64,000 nucleotides of DNA from Mesorhizobium sp. M4B.F.Ca.ET.058.02.1.1 (lineage in GTDB: Bacteria; Pseudomonadota; Alphaproteobacteria; Rhizobiales; Rhizobiaceae): assembly GCF_003952505.1 (NCBI RefSeq), contig NZ_CP034450.1, forward strand, positions 4,092,001 through 4,156,000. The letters are read 5' to 3'. Shown here piece by piece: positions 27,425-38,554 of the stretch; within the stretch, counting starts at the first letter, position 1; the number at the start of each line of letters is the position of its first letter. The notes below the pieces were generated by a model. That model did no database searches, was not told the origin of the DNA, and saw only the letters and a list, made by a program, of their open reading frames with translations. A program made the translations under genes and the position numbers.

Positions 27425-27954
27425 TGGCTGACAATACCAACAGCACCGGCCAGGCGATGAAGCGCATGGTGATCGGCATCGCCGCTCTGGTCGTCGCGAC
27501 TGCGCTGCTTTACTTCGTGGCGTCCGACGGCTTCTACCTGTGGGCCAAGGCCATCCATGTCATCGCCGTCATCTCGTGGATGGCCGGCATGCTCTATCTG
27601 CCCCGGCTCTTCGTCTATCATGCCGATGCCGAGAAGGGATCGGCGCAGTCGGAAACCTTCAAGGTTATGGAGCGCCGGCTGCTCAGAGCCATCATCAATC
27701 CGGCGATGATCGCGACCTGGGTGTTCGGGCTCTGGCTGGCCTGGAAGGGCTTTGCCTTCCATGGCGGTTGGCTGCACGCCAAGATAGCGCTGGTGCTCGT
27801 ATTGTCGGGGCTGCATGGCTATCTCGCCGGCGCGGTGCGGAAATTCGCCGAGGACAAGAATGAAAAGCCGGCGCGCCACTGGCGGATCGTCAACGAGATC
27901 CCCACATTGCTGCTGATCGTCATCGTCATCCTGGTCGTCGTGAAGCCGTTCTGA
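27424..27954 (+). CDS. hemJ: Protoporphyrinogen IX oxidase HemJ
   Basis: An integral membrane haem enzyme that oxidises protoporphyrinogen IX. The 176-residue protein has four hydrophobic segments (about 13-31, 38-57, 90-108, 118-135) plus a C-terminal one at 155-173. Family motifs are WAKAIHVIAVISWMAGMLYLPRLFVYH with the conserved His/Arg, and HAKIALVLVLSGLHGY. It is coupled to hemE (TGATG overlap), so consecutive haem functions are co-expressed. Confidence 0.93.
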   Translation: MADNTNSTGQAMKRMVIGIAALVVATALLYFVASDGFYLWAKAIHVIAVISWMAGMLYLPRLFVYHADAEKGSAQSETFKVMERRLLRAIINPAMIATWVFGLWLAWKGFAFHGGWLHAKIALVLVLSGLHGYLAGAVRKFAEDKNEKPARHWRIVNEIPTLLLIVIVILVVVKPF

Positions 27955-28010
27955 GGCTTCCCGCGACGGCGCAAAAGGCGGCTTGCTCTTTCAGACGAGC
28001 GACGATAAAA

Positions 28011-28030
28011 GACGGGTCTTCCTTCCCGTC
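28011..28030 (+). promoter_or_regulatory. Hairpin in the rho leader
   Basis: GACGGG and CCCGTC pair around an 8-base loop about 90 bp before the rho start. A T6 run follows 15 bp later (28045-28050). It could end the hemEJ transcript or take part in rho autoregulation; the sequence does not decide. Confidence 0.35.
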
Positions 28031-28122
28031 ATGCGCCGCCCCATTTTTTCGCTTTCGGCCGCGCCCGGCATTTGTCGCATCCAGCCGATTTTTCTCCCCA
28101 AAGCCTACCCAGAGTCCATCTA

Positions 28123-29388
28123 ATGCAAGAAATGAAACTCACCGAGTTCAAGAACAAGAAGCCGCCAGAGCTGATCGCTTATGCCGAATCGCTCGAGGTG
28201 GAGAACGCCAGCGTGATGCGCAAGCAGGAGCTGATGTTCGCGATCCTGAAGAAACTCGCCGCCCAGGACATCGAGATCATCGGCGACGGCGTGGTCGAGG
28301 TGCTGCAGGATGGCTTCGGCTTCCTGCGCTCGGCCAATGCAAACTACCTGCCAGGTCCCGACGACATCTACATCTCGCCGTCGCAGATCCGCCGCTTTTC
28401 GCTCAAGACCGGCGATACGGTCGAAGGACCGATCCGCAGCCCGAAAGAGGGCGAGCGCTATTTCGCGCTGCTCAAGGTCAATACCATCAATTTCGACGAT
28501 CCCGAAAAGATCCGGCACAAGATCCACTTCGACAATCTGACGCCGCTTTATCCAACCAAGCGGCTGAAGATGGAGGTCGACAATCCGACCTCGAAGGACA
28601 TCTCGCCGCGCGTGATCGACCTGGTGGCGCCGATCGGCAAGGGCCAGCGCGCGCTGATCAACGCGCAGCCGCGCACCGGTAAAACGGTGCTGATGCAAAA
28701 CATCGCCCACTCGATCACCGCCAACCATCCGGAATGCTATCTGATCGTGCTTTTGATCGACGAGCGGCCGGAAGAAGTGACCGACATGCAGCGCTCGGTG
28801 AAGGGCGAGGTGATCTCCTCGACCTTCGATGAGCCGGCCGCCCGCCACGTCCAGGTCGCCGAAATGGTGATCGAGAAGGCGAAGCGCCTGGTCGAGCATG
28901 GCCGCGACGTGGTCATCCTGCTTGATTCGATCACCCGCCTCGGCCGCGCCTACAACACCGTCGTGCCGTCCTCCGGCAAGGTGCTCACCGGCGGTGTCGA
29001 CGCCAATGCGCTGCAGCGCCCGAAGCGCTTCTTCGGTGCCGCCCGTAACATCGAGGAAGGCGGCTCGCTGACCATTATCGCTACCGCGCTGATTGATACC
29101 GGCAGCCGCATGGACGAAGTGATCTTCGAAGAGTTCAAGGGCACCGGCAACTGCGAAATCCAGCTCGACCGCAAGGTGGCCGACAAGCGCATCTATCCCG
29201 CCATGGACATCCTCAAGTCCGGAACCCGCAAGGAAGACTTGCTGGTGCCGCGCGCGGATCTGCAGAAGATCTTCGTGCTGCGTCGCATCCTGGCGCCGAT
29301 GGGAACGACCGACGCGATCGAGTTCCTCATCGACAAGCTGAAGCAGACCAAGACCAACGCCGACTTCTTCGATTCGATGAATACGTAG
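28123..29388 (+). CDS. rho: Transcription termination factor Rho
   Basis: A hexameric RNA helicase that ends transcription. The 421-residue protein has the N-terminal Rho_N helix bundle ([20 protein letters not shown]), a cold-shock-like RNA-binding domain ([20 protein letters not shown]), Walker A in [31 protein letters not shown] Q-loop, and the R-loop region [15 protein letters not shown]. The ATG at 28123 gives the standard N-terminus. It is monocistronic with a hairpin after the stop. Confidence 0.97.
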   Translation: MQEMKLTEFKNKKPPELIAYAESLEVENASVMRKQELMFAILKKLAAQDIEIIGDGVVEVLQDGFGFLRSANANYLPGPDDIYISPSQIRRFSLKTGDTVEGPIRSPKEGERYFALLKVNTINFDDPEKIRHKIHFDNLTPLYPTKRLKMEVDNPTSKDISPRVIDLVAPIGKGQRALINAQPRTGKTVLMQNIAHSITANHPECYLIVLLIDERPEEVTDMQRSVKGEVISSTFDEPAARHVQVAEMVIEKAKRLVEHGRDVVILLDSITRLGRAYNTVVPSSGKVLTGGVDANALQRPKRFFGAARNIEEGGSLTIIATALIDTGSRMDEVIFEEFKGTGNCEIQLDRKVADKRIYPAMDILKSGTRKEDLLVPRADLQKIFVLRRILAPMGTTDAIEFLIDKLKQTKTNADFFDSMNT

Positions 29389-29397
29389 TCGGGATAC

Positions 29398-29427
29398 AAG
29401 GCGAGGCGGGGAACTTCCCCTCGCCTT
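29398..29427 (+). terminator. Probable rho terminator
   Basis: AAGGCGAGGCGGGG pairs with CCCCTCGCCTT around a short loop, 9 bp after the stop codon, with a small bulge. There is no long T tract. Confidence 0.6.
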
Positions 29428-29459
29428 CTCGATCGTTGGCAAGCCAATCGCAGAGGTCA

Positions 29460-29633
29460 GCGCCGCCCCTCATTGCCCGGCCGGGCATTTCTCCCCGTGA
29501 ACGGGGAGAAAGAGGCTGGCCGCAACGCCGGCACTCTTCTTGCCACGATGGCGATTGACGAAATCGGCAGCGACAGCGCCCTTCTCCCCGTTTACGGGGA
29601 GAAGATGGCGGCAGCCAGATGAGGGGCAGCGCC
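29460..29633 (+). repeat. Palindromic intergenic repeat, family A copy 3 (best intact example)
   Basis: The unit reads GCCGCCCCTCATTGCC, hairpin CTCCCCGTGAACGGGGAG, spacer GAGGCTGGCCGCAACGCC ... GGCGATTGACGAAATCGGC, hairpin CTCCCCGTTTACGGGGAG, then GATGAGGGGCAGCGCC. It is about 174 bp and sits between the convergent rho and YyaL-type genes. I used it as the template for reconstructing the copy split by insertion sequences at 40526-43155. Confidence 0.85.
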
Positions 29634-29656
29634 AACGCTCGAAGAGGGGGTTGGGG

Positions 29657-31684
29657 TTACGTGCCTGTTCCTCGCCGCAACAGCTTCCCCAACTCGTCCG
29701 CATCGGTAACCACTGGCAGGCAAACCTGCCCGGTGCACAGCCAGGCGCCCTGCTTGTCGGTCGGCGGCACCACCCCACCCGGCAAGCTCGGTCGATTCGC
29801 TTCCGTACCGACCGCAACGACGATATCCACCCGGCGCGGGTCGGGATTCCGATTCGCAACCGGAACGAGGCTTGGACTCTCTAGATTGTCGATCAGCACC
29901 AGCTTCAACGGCTCGAGCGCCAGCGCGCAGGCATTGACGATGCCAGCCTGGCCATAGGCCTGTTGCGCGGCGCGGCCCATGGCATGCTCGGCCGTCGTCC
30001 AGGCCTTTTGCTCCATGTCGAAATCGCCGGTGACTAATGCCAATCGCACCAGCGCCTCGATGATCTGGGCGGAGGCGGACGGGATTGCCTCGTCGACATC
30101 GCCGCGGATGCGGATCGGAACATCAGCACTGTCGGACGCGGTCAGATAATAGCCGGTCTTGTTGCCATCCTGGTGCCAATGATCGAGCTGTCCGATGAAA
30201 TGCCTGGCGCGATCGACATAGGCCGTCTCGCCGGTGGCCTCGAAGAGTGCGATGGCGGCGTTTGTCATGGCGGCATAGTCGCTCGACAAGGCCGGGAACA
30301 GTTTCCTGGCGCCTAGCATGGAATGCGGCAGGCGGCCGTCATGGCTCGCTTCGACGATGTGGGCGAAGGCCCGCGCGGCGGCCTCGATCCAGTCGGGTCG
30401 CTGCAGGGCACGGCCGGCGTCGGCAAGCGCGGCGATCATCAGGCCGTTCCAGTCGGTCAGCGCCTTGCCGTCGCGGCCGGGCCTGACGCGCCGTTCCCTG
30501 GCGGCCAGGAGCTTCTGCTTCAACGGCAGGAACAAGGCTTGGTCGACGATGCTTTGCTTTTGCTGGCCGGCGGTTTGGCGGATGATCGGCTTGCCTTCCC
30601 AGCCATGCGGGCTAGCGAGGCCGAAGTATTTGAAAAACAAGGCCGAATCGTCGCCAAGCACGGCTTCGACCTCGTCGCGGTTCCAGGTGTAGAACAGCCC
30701 CTCCTCGCCGTCGCTGTCGGCATCGAGGCTGGCGGCGAAGCCGCCGCCATCGACCAGCATCTCGCGCAGCAGCCAGGCGGCCGTCTCTTCGATTCGTATC
30801 CGGAATAAATTATTGCCGGTGGCGGCAAACGCCCAATTGCACATGCGCAGGAGCTGGGCGTTGTCATAGAGCATCTTCTCGAAATGCGGCACCAGCCATT
30901 CGGCATCGGTCGAGTAGCGGCTCAATCCACCGCCGATGTGATCGTAGATGCCGCCGGCCAGCATTTTCTCCAGGCTGAGCAGGACAGCGTCGCGATGCGA
31001 GGCAACCCCGTCGCGCAGCCACGACAGCCAGAGCGTCTGCATGAATGGCGCGTTGGGGAATTTCGGCGCGCCGCGCAAGCCGCCCAGATCGCGGTCGATC
31101 ATGCCGTCGATGCGGCCGGCAAGATCGCTGAGCGTGTCCCGATCGAGCACCGCCTTGCCATGGCTTCCCGCCAGCCGCGCCTCGACATGGCTGGTCAGGC
31201 CGTCGGCGCTTTGGCCAAGGCTCTCCTGCTTCTCCCGCCACGCCTTGTCGACCGCTTCCATGACCTGGATGAAGCCTGGCCGGCCGTAGCGGGCCTCGCG
31301 CGGAAAATAGGTGCCGCCCCAGAACGGCTTGCCTTCGGGCGTCAGGAACATGGTCAACGGCCAGCCGCCCTGCTCGCCCATGGCATGCAGTGCCGCCATA
31401 TAGATCTGGTCGATGTCCGGCCGCTCCTCGCGATCGACCTTGATATTGATGAACAGCCGGTTCATGACGGCGGCAACGGCGTCGTTCTCGAAGCTTTCAT
31501 GCGCCATGACATGGCACCAGTGGCAGGCGGCGTAGCCGATCGACAGCAGGATCGGCCGTCCGAGTTCCCTGGCTTCGGCGAGCGCCGCGGGCGACCAGCC
31601 CCGCCAATGCACCGGATTGTCGCTGTGCTGCTGCAGATAGGGGCTGGCCTCTTCGGCCAGCAGGTTTTGCGCGGGCAAGGTCAC
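29657..31684 (-). CDS. Thioredoxin-domain protein, YyaL/DUF255 family
   Basis: A 675-residue protein with an N-terminal thioredoxin-like DUF255 domain (residues about 5-165; IGYAACHWCHVMAHESF, with the CxxC as CHWC) and a C-terminal alpha/alpha-barrel resembling glycosidases and epimerases (KALTDWNGLMIAALADAGRA, YDNAQLL). The human relative is SPATA20/spermatogenesis-associated; the bacterial function is unknown, probably redox-linked. I chose the GTG at 31684 (TLPAQNLLAEEASPYLQQH follows). It is divergent from mnmE. Confidence 0.88.
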   Translation of the reverse strand: MTLPAQNLLAEEASPYLQQHSDNPVHWRGWSPAALAEARELGRPILLSIGYAACHWCHVMAHESFENDAVAAVMNRLFINIKVDREERPDIDQIYMAALHAMGEQGGWPLTMFLTPEGKPFWGGTYFPREARYGRPGFIQVMEAVDKAWREKQESLGQSADGLTSHVEARLAGSHGKAVLDRDTLSDLAGRIDGMIDRDLGGLRGAPKFPNAPFMQTLWLSWLRDGVASHRDAVLLSLEKMLAGGIYDHIGGGLSRYSTDAEWLVPHFEKMLYDNAQLLRMCNWAFAATGNNLFRIRIEETAAWLLREMLVDGGGFAASLDADSDGEEGLFYTWNRDEVEAVLGDDSALFFKYFGLASPHGWEGKPIIRQTAGQQKQSIVDQALFLPLKQKLLAARERRVRPGRDGKALTDWNGLMIAALADAGRALQRPDWIEAAARAFAHIVEASHDGRLPHSMLGARKLFPALSSDYAAMTNAAIALFEATGETAYVDRARHFIGQLDHWHQDGNKTGYYLTASDSADVPIRIRGDVDEAIPSASAQIIEALVRLALVTGDFDMEQKAWTTAEHAMGRAAQQAYGQAGIVNACALALEPLKLVLIDNLESPSLVPVANRNPDPRRVDIVVAVGTEANRPSLPGGVVPPTDKQGAWLCTGQVCLPVVTDADELGKLLRRGTGT

Positions 31685-31745
31685 GACGGCAAACTCGGTT
31701 AACGATGTTGCGCGGGAAGCTAGGGCGGTTCGGTAGAGCGGGCAA

Positions 31746-33074
31746 ATGATTTTGAGCGATTCGATTGTTGCCTTGTCGAGCGGACGCTTGCCGGCCGGCA
31801 TCGCCGTCATCCGAATTTCCGGTCCGAAGACTCGATTCGTGGTCGAAACGATTGCCGGATCAGTGGTTAAGGAGCGTCGTGCGGTCTATCGCAAGCTGAC
31901 AGCGGCGGATGGATCGGTGATCGACCGGGGTTTGGTTCTCTTCTTGCCGGGCCCCGGCAGTTTTACCGGCGAGGACATTGCCGAGTTCCAGGTTCATGGC
32001 GGCCGCGCCGTGGCGGCCAAGATGCTGGAGACCATCACGGGCTTTGACGGCGTCAGGCACGCAGAGCCCGGCGAATTCACGCGCCGCGCCTTTCTCAACG
32101 GCAGGCTCGATCTGGTCGAGACCGAAGCGCTGGCCGATCTCGTCAATGCCGAGACCGAGGCGCAGCGGCGCTTTGCCGTGCGCAATGCCGAAGGGACGCA
32201 AAGCGAGCTTTACGCCGAATGGCGGCGGCGGCTCATCCATGCGCGGGCGATGATCGAGGCCGAGATCGACTTTGCCGACGAGGAGGACGTGCTGGGTTCC
32301 GTTTCGGACACGGTCTGGTCGGATGTGCGGGCGATGATCGGCGAGATCGATCGCCATGTCGACGGCTTCCGCGCCGCCGAGGTCATCCGCGACGGGTTCG
32401 AGGTCGTTATTCTCGGCGCGCCAAACGCCGGGAAATCCAGCCTGTTCAACGCGCTCGCTCGGCGTGAGGCCGCGATCGTGACCGACGAACCCGGCACCAC
32501 GCGCGATCTGCTCGAAGTGGTGCTTGACCTTGAAGGGATGCGAGTCCGCGTCATCGATACGGCCGGTTTAAGGGAGGCGTCCGGTAAGGTCGAGGCGATC
32601 GGCATTGAGAAAGCGCGCGCGAAGGCGGGTGGTGCAGATCTGCTGCTGCTGCTCGAGGATATGGCGGCGCCCGTCGACGCCGGCGCGGTGCCGTCCGATG
32701 CGCCTCTGCTGAGGATCGGGACAAAGGCGGACCTTGTTGCGGACGGGCCGGCTTTTGACCGCTCGAAGCTTTATGACGCGGTGATCTCGACCAAGGATGG
32801 CACCGGACTGGCGGAGCTGCTAGCCGAGGTCGGGCGTCGCGCTGCAGCGGCTGCCGGGGAGATCGGCGACGTCCTGCCATCGCGCTTGCGCCATGTCGAA
32901 TTGCTCAAGGAGACAAACTTCCACCTGGGAGCGGCGCTGTCGGTACAGCGAGGCCAAGAACTGCGCGCCGAGGAGCTACGCCTGGCGGCGGATCGGCTCG
33001 GGCGAATCACCGGTGCGGTCGACGTTGAGGACCTGCTCGACGTGATCTTCTCACAATTCTGCATCGGCAAATGA
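31746..33074 (+). CDS. mnmE: tRNA uridine-5-carboxymethylaminomethyl modification GTPase
   Basis: With MnmG it installs the cmnm5 group on U34 of several tRNAs. The 442-residue protein has the N-terminal folate-binding domain (SSGRLPAGIAVIRISG), the G domain with GAPNAGKSSLFN near 224, DEPGTTRD, DTAGLRE and GTKADL, and the C-terminal catalytic FCIGK. Its TGA stop lies within a parS-like site. mnmG starts 167 bp downstream, after the parS cluster. Confidence 0.97.
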   Translation: MILSDSIVALSSGRLPAGIAVIRISGPKTRFVVETIAGSVVKERRAVYRKLTAADGSVIDRGLVLFLPGPGSFTGEDIAEFQVHGGRAVAAKMLETITGFDGVRHAEPGEFTRRAFLNGRLDLVETEALADLVNAETEAQRRFAVRNAEGTQSELYAEWRRRLIHARAMIEAEIDFADEEDVLGSVSDTVWSDVRAMIGEIDRHVDGFRAAEVIRDGFEVVILGAPNAGKSSLFNALARREAAIVTDEPGTTRDLLEVVLDLEGMRVRVIDTAGLREASGKVEAIGIEKARAKAGGADLLLLLEDMAAPVDAGAVPSDAPLLRIGTKADLVADGPAFDRSKLYDAVISTKDGTGLAELLAEVGRRAAAAAGEIGDVLPSRLRHVELLKETNFHLGAALSVQRGQELRAEELRLAADRLGRITGAVDVEDLLDVIFSQFCIGK

Positions 33075-33087
33075 CTCACGTGAAACA
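33072..33087 (+). promoter_or_regulatory. parS-like site 1 (overlaps the mnmE stop)
   Basis: TGACTCACGTGAAACA matches the ParB-binding consensus TGTTTCACGTGAAACA at 14 of 16 bases. Its first three bases are the mnmE stop codon. Confidence 0.65.
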
Positions 33088-33109
33088 TTGTCGGGGTAGG
33101 CGGATAGCG

Positions 33110-33125
33110 CGATTCACGTGAAACA
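33110..33125 (+). promoter_or_regulatory. parS-like site 2
   Basis: CGATTCACGTGAAACA matches the parS consensus at 14 of 16 bases and lies in the mnmE-mnmG gap, 38 bp from site 1. Confidence 0.65.
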
Positions 33126-33148
33126 CCGGGCTTCCAGACGACAGGCAT

Positions 33149-33164
33149 TGTTTCACGTGAAACG
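33149..33164 (+). promoter_or_regulatory. parS site 3 (near-perfect)
   Basis: TGTTTCACGTGAAACG matches the parS consensus at 15 of 16 bases, with a complete TTTCACGTGAAA core. It is 39 bp from site 2, so the three sites are evenly spaced. Confidence 0.85.
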
Positions 33165-33241
33165 AGACCGCTCCTACGTTCTTGACAGCGGAGCCCCGCA
33201 GGGACATGTCTCCGTCATCCTCAGTCTTTGGAATTGAAAAG

Positions 33242-35116
33242 ATGAACGATCACTATGATGTGGTTGTGGTAGGCGGCGGCCATGCCGGTTGCGAGGCGGC
33301 CAGCGCCGCGGCACGCGCCGGCGCCAGGACGGCGCTGGTGACGCTGCGTTTCGACACGATCGGCGTCATGTCCTGCAACCCGGCGATCGGCGGCCTCGGC
33401 AAGGGCCATCTGGTGCGCGAGATCGACGCGATGGATGGTCTGATGGGCCGGATCGCCGATGCGGCCGGCATCCAGTTCCGCTTGCTCAATCGCCGCAAGG
33501 GGCCGGCCGTACGCGGCCCGCGCACGCAGGCCGATCGCAAGCTTTATCGCCTCGCCATGCAGGAAGCGATTCGGCAGGAGGACAATCTCGAGGTGATCGA
33601 AGGCGAAGTTCTCGACTTTGAAATCGTGGAGGGGCAGATCGCGGCCGTTCGGATGTCGGGCGATCGCCGCCTGGCTTGCGGCGCGGTGGTGCTGACCACC
33701 GGGACCTTCCTGCGCGGCTTGATCCATATCGGTGAGAAGAAGGTCGTCGCCGGCCGCATGAACGAGCAAGCGAGTCTTGGCCTGTCGGCAACGATGGGCC
33801 GTGCGGGGTTCAGGCTCGGGCGCCTGAAGACCGGAACACCCCCTCGCCTCGACGGTCGGACCATCGACTGGGCGTCGCTGGAAAGCCAGGCGGCGGACGA
33901 GTATCCGGTGCCGTTCTCGCTGCTGACCGACACGATCCGGAACCCGCAGATCCATTGCGGCATCACGCGCACGACGCCGGAGACGCACGAGCTGATCCGC
34001 GCCAATCTCTGCCGCTCGGCCATGTATTCCGGCTCGATCGAAGGGGTGGGGCCGCGCTATTGCCCGTCGATCGAGGACAAGATCGTCAAGTTCGGCGACC
34101 GTGAAGGCCACCAGATCTTCCTCGAGCCGGAAGGCCTCGACGACGACACCGTCTATCCGAATGGCATCTCGACCTCGTTGCCGGAGGACGTCCAGCTCGA
34201 CATTTTGAAGACGATTCCGGGGCTGGAGCGGGCAACCATGCTGCAGCCGGGTTATGCCATCGAGTACGACCATGTCGATCCACGCGAATTGCTGCAGACG
34301 TTGGAGACGAAGCGGGTCGGCGGCCTGTTCCTCGCCGGACAGATCAATGGCACGACCGGCTACGAAGAGGCCGGAGCGCAAGGGCTGCTCGCCGGTCTGA
34401 ACGCAGCGCGCAAGGCCTCCGATAGCGAGCAGATCGTGCTCAGTCGCACCGAAGCCTATATCGGCGTCATGGTCGACGACCTCACCAGCCGCGGCATCGC
34501 CGAGCCCTATCGGATGTTCACCTCGCGCGCCGAGTTCCGCCTGTCGCTCAGGGCCGACAATGCCGATGAGCGGTTGACGCCGATGGCGGATCGGCTGGGG
34601 ATCGCCTCGGCGGAACGGATGCGGCGCTTCAACGCGATGAACGAAGATCTTGCAAAGGCGCGGGTACTGGCATTGAGCGTGCTGTTCACCCCCAATGAGG
34701 CGGCGCGCCATGGGCTGGAGATCAACAGGGATGGCGTGCGCCGCTCGGCCTATGAATTGCTCGCCTACCCCGGTGTCGATCTGGCTTGGCTGGCCCGCGT
34801 CGAACCGCGCTTCGCCTCAATCGGTGCCAAGACGGCCGAGTGCCTCGAAACGGAAGCGAAATATTCAGTCTATCTCGACCGCCAGCAAGCCGATGTCGCG
34901 CAAATCCGGCATGAGGAAGGCCGAGTGATCCCGGCATCGCTCGATTTCACCGATGTCCCCGGCCTTTCCAATGAGCTGAAGCAGAAGATGAAAACGCGGC
35001 AGCCGCGCTCCATCGCCGATGCGCAGCGCATGGAAGGGATGACGCCGGCGGCACTCGCAATCATCGTTGCCCATGTTCGCAACGCCGAGGCAGCCGCTCA
35101 GAGGCATGTCGCGTGA
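33242..35116 (+). CDS. mnmG: tRNA uridine-5-carboxymethylaminomethyl modification enzyme, FAD subunit
   Basis: The FAD/NADH partner of MnmE. The 624-residue protein has the N-terminal [26 protein letters not shown] dinucleotide fold, the signatures [20 protein letters not shown] and [20 protein letters not shown], and a C-terminal helical domain that binds MnmE. The ATG at 33242 gives the standard N-terminus. The stop overlaps rsmG by 4 bp (GTGA). Confidence 0.97.
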   Translation: MNDHYDVVVVGGGHAGCEAASAAARAGARTALVTLRFDTIGVMSCNPAIGGLGKGHLVREIDAMDGLMGRIADAAGIQFRLLNRRKGPAVRGPRTQADRKLYRLAMQEAIRQEDNLEVIEGEVLDFEIVEGQIAAVRMSGDRRLACGAVVLTTGTFLRGLIHIGEKKVVAGRMNEQASLGLSATMGRAGFRLGRLKTGTPPRLDGRTIDWASLESQAADEYPVPFSLLTDTIRNPQIHCGITRTTPETHELIRANLCRSAMYSGSIEGVGPRYCPSIEDKIVKFGDREGHQIFLEPEGLDDDTVYPNGISTSLPEDVQLDILKTIPGLERATMLQPGYAIEYDHVDPRELLQTLETKRVGGLFLAGQINGTTGYEEAGAQGLLAGLNAARKASDSEQIVLSRTEAYIGVMVDDLTSRGIAEPYRMFTSRAEFRLSLRADNADERLTPMADRLGIASAERMRRFNAMNEDLAKARVLALSVLFTPNEAARHGLEINRDGVRRSAYELLAYPGVDLAWLARVEPRFASIGAKTAECLETEAKYSVYLDRQQADVAQIRHEEGRVIPASLDFTDVPGLSNELKQKMKTRQPRSIADAQRMEGMTPAALAIIVAHVRNAEAAAQRHVA

Positions 35117-35750
35117 GCTCTGCCGCATGGGAGAGCCTGGAAAAGGCCGCGGGCCCGGTTTCACGTGAAACATTCGAGCGTCTGGTTGCGTTCGAACAGG
35201 TCTTCCTGAAATGGAACCGCAGCATCAATCTTGCCGCGCCGTCGACGCTGGACGATGTCTGGCGCCGGCACATACTGGATAGCGCGCAACTCGCTCGAAT
35301 CGAGCCAAAGGCCAGGCGCTGGGTGGACCTCGGCTCGGGCGGTGGCTTTCCCGGCCTGGTGCTTGGTTTCCTGCTTGCCGAGCGCGAGGGGGCCTCGATC
35401 GATCTGGTCGAAAGCAACCGCAAGAAGGCCTCGTTCCTGCAAGCCGTCATTGGCCAGTTCGACCTGCCGGCGCGTGTCGTAGCGCGGCGCATCGACGACA
35501 GCTATTCGCTTGTTCCGGAACCGGAAATCGTCACCGCGCGGGCGCTTGCGGCGCTGCCGGCCTTGCTTGATCTTGCGGCGCCGTGGCTGACCAAGGGTGC
35601 GCGCGCGCTCTTCCACAAAGGCCGGGATTACCGCGCCGAAGTGGAAGAAAGCACTCACCGCTGGGCCTTCGATCTGGTAGAACATCCAAGCATGACCGAC
35701 CCTCACGGCGTCATCCTGGAAATCACCAATCTGCGCCCGGCGAAACCGCA

Positions 35751-35754
<4 letters not shown>
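35113..35754 (+). CDS. rsmG: 16S rRNA (guanine-527-N7) methyltransferase
   Basis: Methylates G527 of 16S rRNA with SAM. The 213-residue protein has [29 protein letters not shown], the SAM loop [15 protein letters not shown] and [10 protein letters not shown]. It begins with GTG, overlapping mnmG. Codons 15-20 (PVSRET) encode a parS site, so the protein and a ParB target share sequence. The stop overlaps the parA start (ATGA). Confidence 0.95.
35157..35172 (+). promoter_or_regulatory. parS site 4 inside rsmG
   Basis: GGTTTCACGTGAAACA matches the parS consensus at 15 of 16 bases, with a complete core, within the coding sequence of rsmG about 0.6 kb before parA. Confidence 0.82.
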
Positions 35755-36569
<815 letters not shown>

Positions 36570-36614
36570 TAGCGGCCAAGCCCCGATTCGATACCGAAAC
36601 GATCTGGACAGATT

Positions 36615-37499
<885 letters not shown>

Positions 37500-37585
37500 A
37501 GCGTTGAGGCGGCGCGTTATTTAGCCGACAAATAAAGTTCTGGCTTAAGGTCAAGCAGGCCTGATATATTGGTGATAAACACCAC

Positions 37586-37615
37586 AAGGGCTGGCGGCTT
37601 CGCCGGCCCTTTTCG
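37586..37615 (+). terminator. Rho-independent terminator of the mnmE-parB operon
   Basis: AAGGGCTGGCG and CGCCGGCCCTTTT form a stable stem (one G-T pair) around a 4-base loop, followed by T's, 87 bp after parB. The rest of the 419-bp gap to the DUF1326 gene (37500-37585 and 37616-37918) shows no gene or clear signal. Confidence 0.85.
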
Positions 37616-37918
37616 TTACCAGCGGGGATTGGCTATAGCGACGGAACAGAGGGTGCGAAGGAAGCCATAGCCGTCGTCATTCTAGGGCGGAGCAAGGAGA
37701 GAAGCGACGCGGGCTCGAACGATTTCAGCGTCGGAGCCGGCGGCTTGACAGTGCAGGGCATCGGCGTACCCTCCATTAAGTGCAACTTGAATTATATGCC
37801 CTGGCGTGCCGAACACAGTCGCGGCGTGGGCTATTTGCCGTTCCCACGACGCGTGGGCGGCGCCACCCCTCGCCAAAGCGATCCATGCCGACGCGCCTGA
37901 CGCAGCCGGGAGGTGCAA

Positions 37919-38545
37919 ATGGCAACCAGTTGGCAATTGTCCGGGGACTATTTCGAGAATTGTAGTTGCGACGTCGTATGCCCGTGCCTGATTTCCACCA
38001 ATGCGCAACTGACATCGAAGCCGACGCAAGGTGCTTGCGATGTTGCCTTGGTCTTTCATATCGACACGGGCAAATTTGGCGACGTTCGGCTGGATGGCCT
38101 CAACGTTGCGATGATCGCCCATACACCAGGCCCGATGGCGGACGGCAATTGGACGGCTGCCGCCTATATCGACGAGCAGGCCGACGACAGGCAGACAGAA
38201 GCGCTGGGCGCGATCTTCACCGGCGCCGCGGGCGGCCCGATGGCCGCCTTCGCGCCATTGATCAGCACCAACCTCGGAGCCAAGAAGGTGCCAATCAAAT
38301 ACCAAGTCGACGGCAAGAAGCGGTCGGCGGAGATTGCAGGCGTCATGCAGATGGCGGTCGAACCCCTGCCGACGATGCGCGAGGATGGTGAGATGTGGGC
38401 GGCGACCGGCCATCCCGTCAATCCCGAGAGGCTGGTGCTGGCGGCGGGCGTAGAAGGCAGCACATTCAGCGACCACGGCATGCACTGGGACAATTCCCGC
38501 CGAAACGGACATTACGCCTCGATCAACTGGTCCGGCCAGCAATAG
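37919..38545 (+). CDS. DUF1326 domain protein
   Basis: A 208-residue soluble protein of the DUF1326 family, with the diagnostic N-terminal cluster YFENCSCDVVCPCLIS (four cysteines) suggesting metal binding, and IKYQVDGKKRSAEIAGVMQM further on. No signal peptide. The ATG at 37919 has GGGAGG 5 bp upstream. A DUF2182 membrane protein starts 9 bp downstream; the two families often occur side by side, so they probably form one system of unknown function. Confidence 0.88.
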   Translation: MATSWQLSGDYFENCSCDVVCPCLISTNAQLTSKPTQGACDVALVFHIDTGKFGDVRLDGLNVAMIAHTPGPMADGNWTAAAYIDEQADDRQTEALGAIFTGAAGGPMAAFAPLISTNLGAKKVPIKYQVDGKKRSAEIAGVMQMAVEPLPTMREDGEMWAATGHPVNPERLVLAAGVEGSTFSDHGMHWDNSRRNGHYASINWSGQQ

Positions 38546-38554
38546 GCCTGGCGC

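Noticed and set aside
37682..38542. Minus-strand frame of 286 codons opposite the DUF1326 gene
   Set aside because: The plus strand has the conserved four-Cys DUF1326 signature and a good ribosome binding site; the minus frame has no recognisable features.
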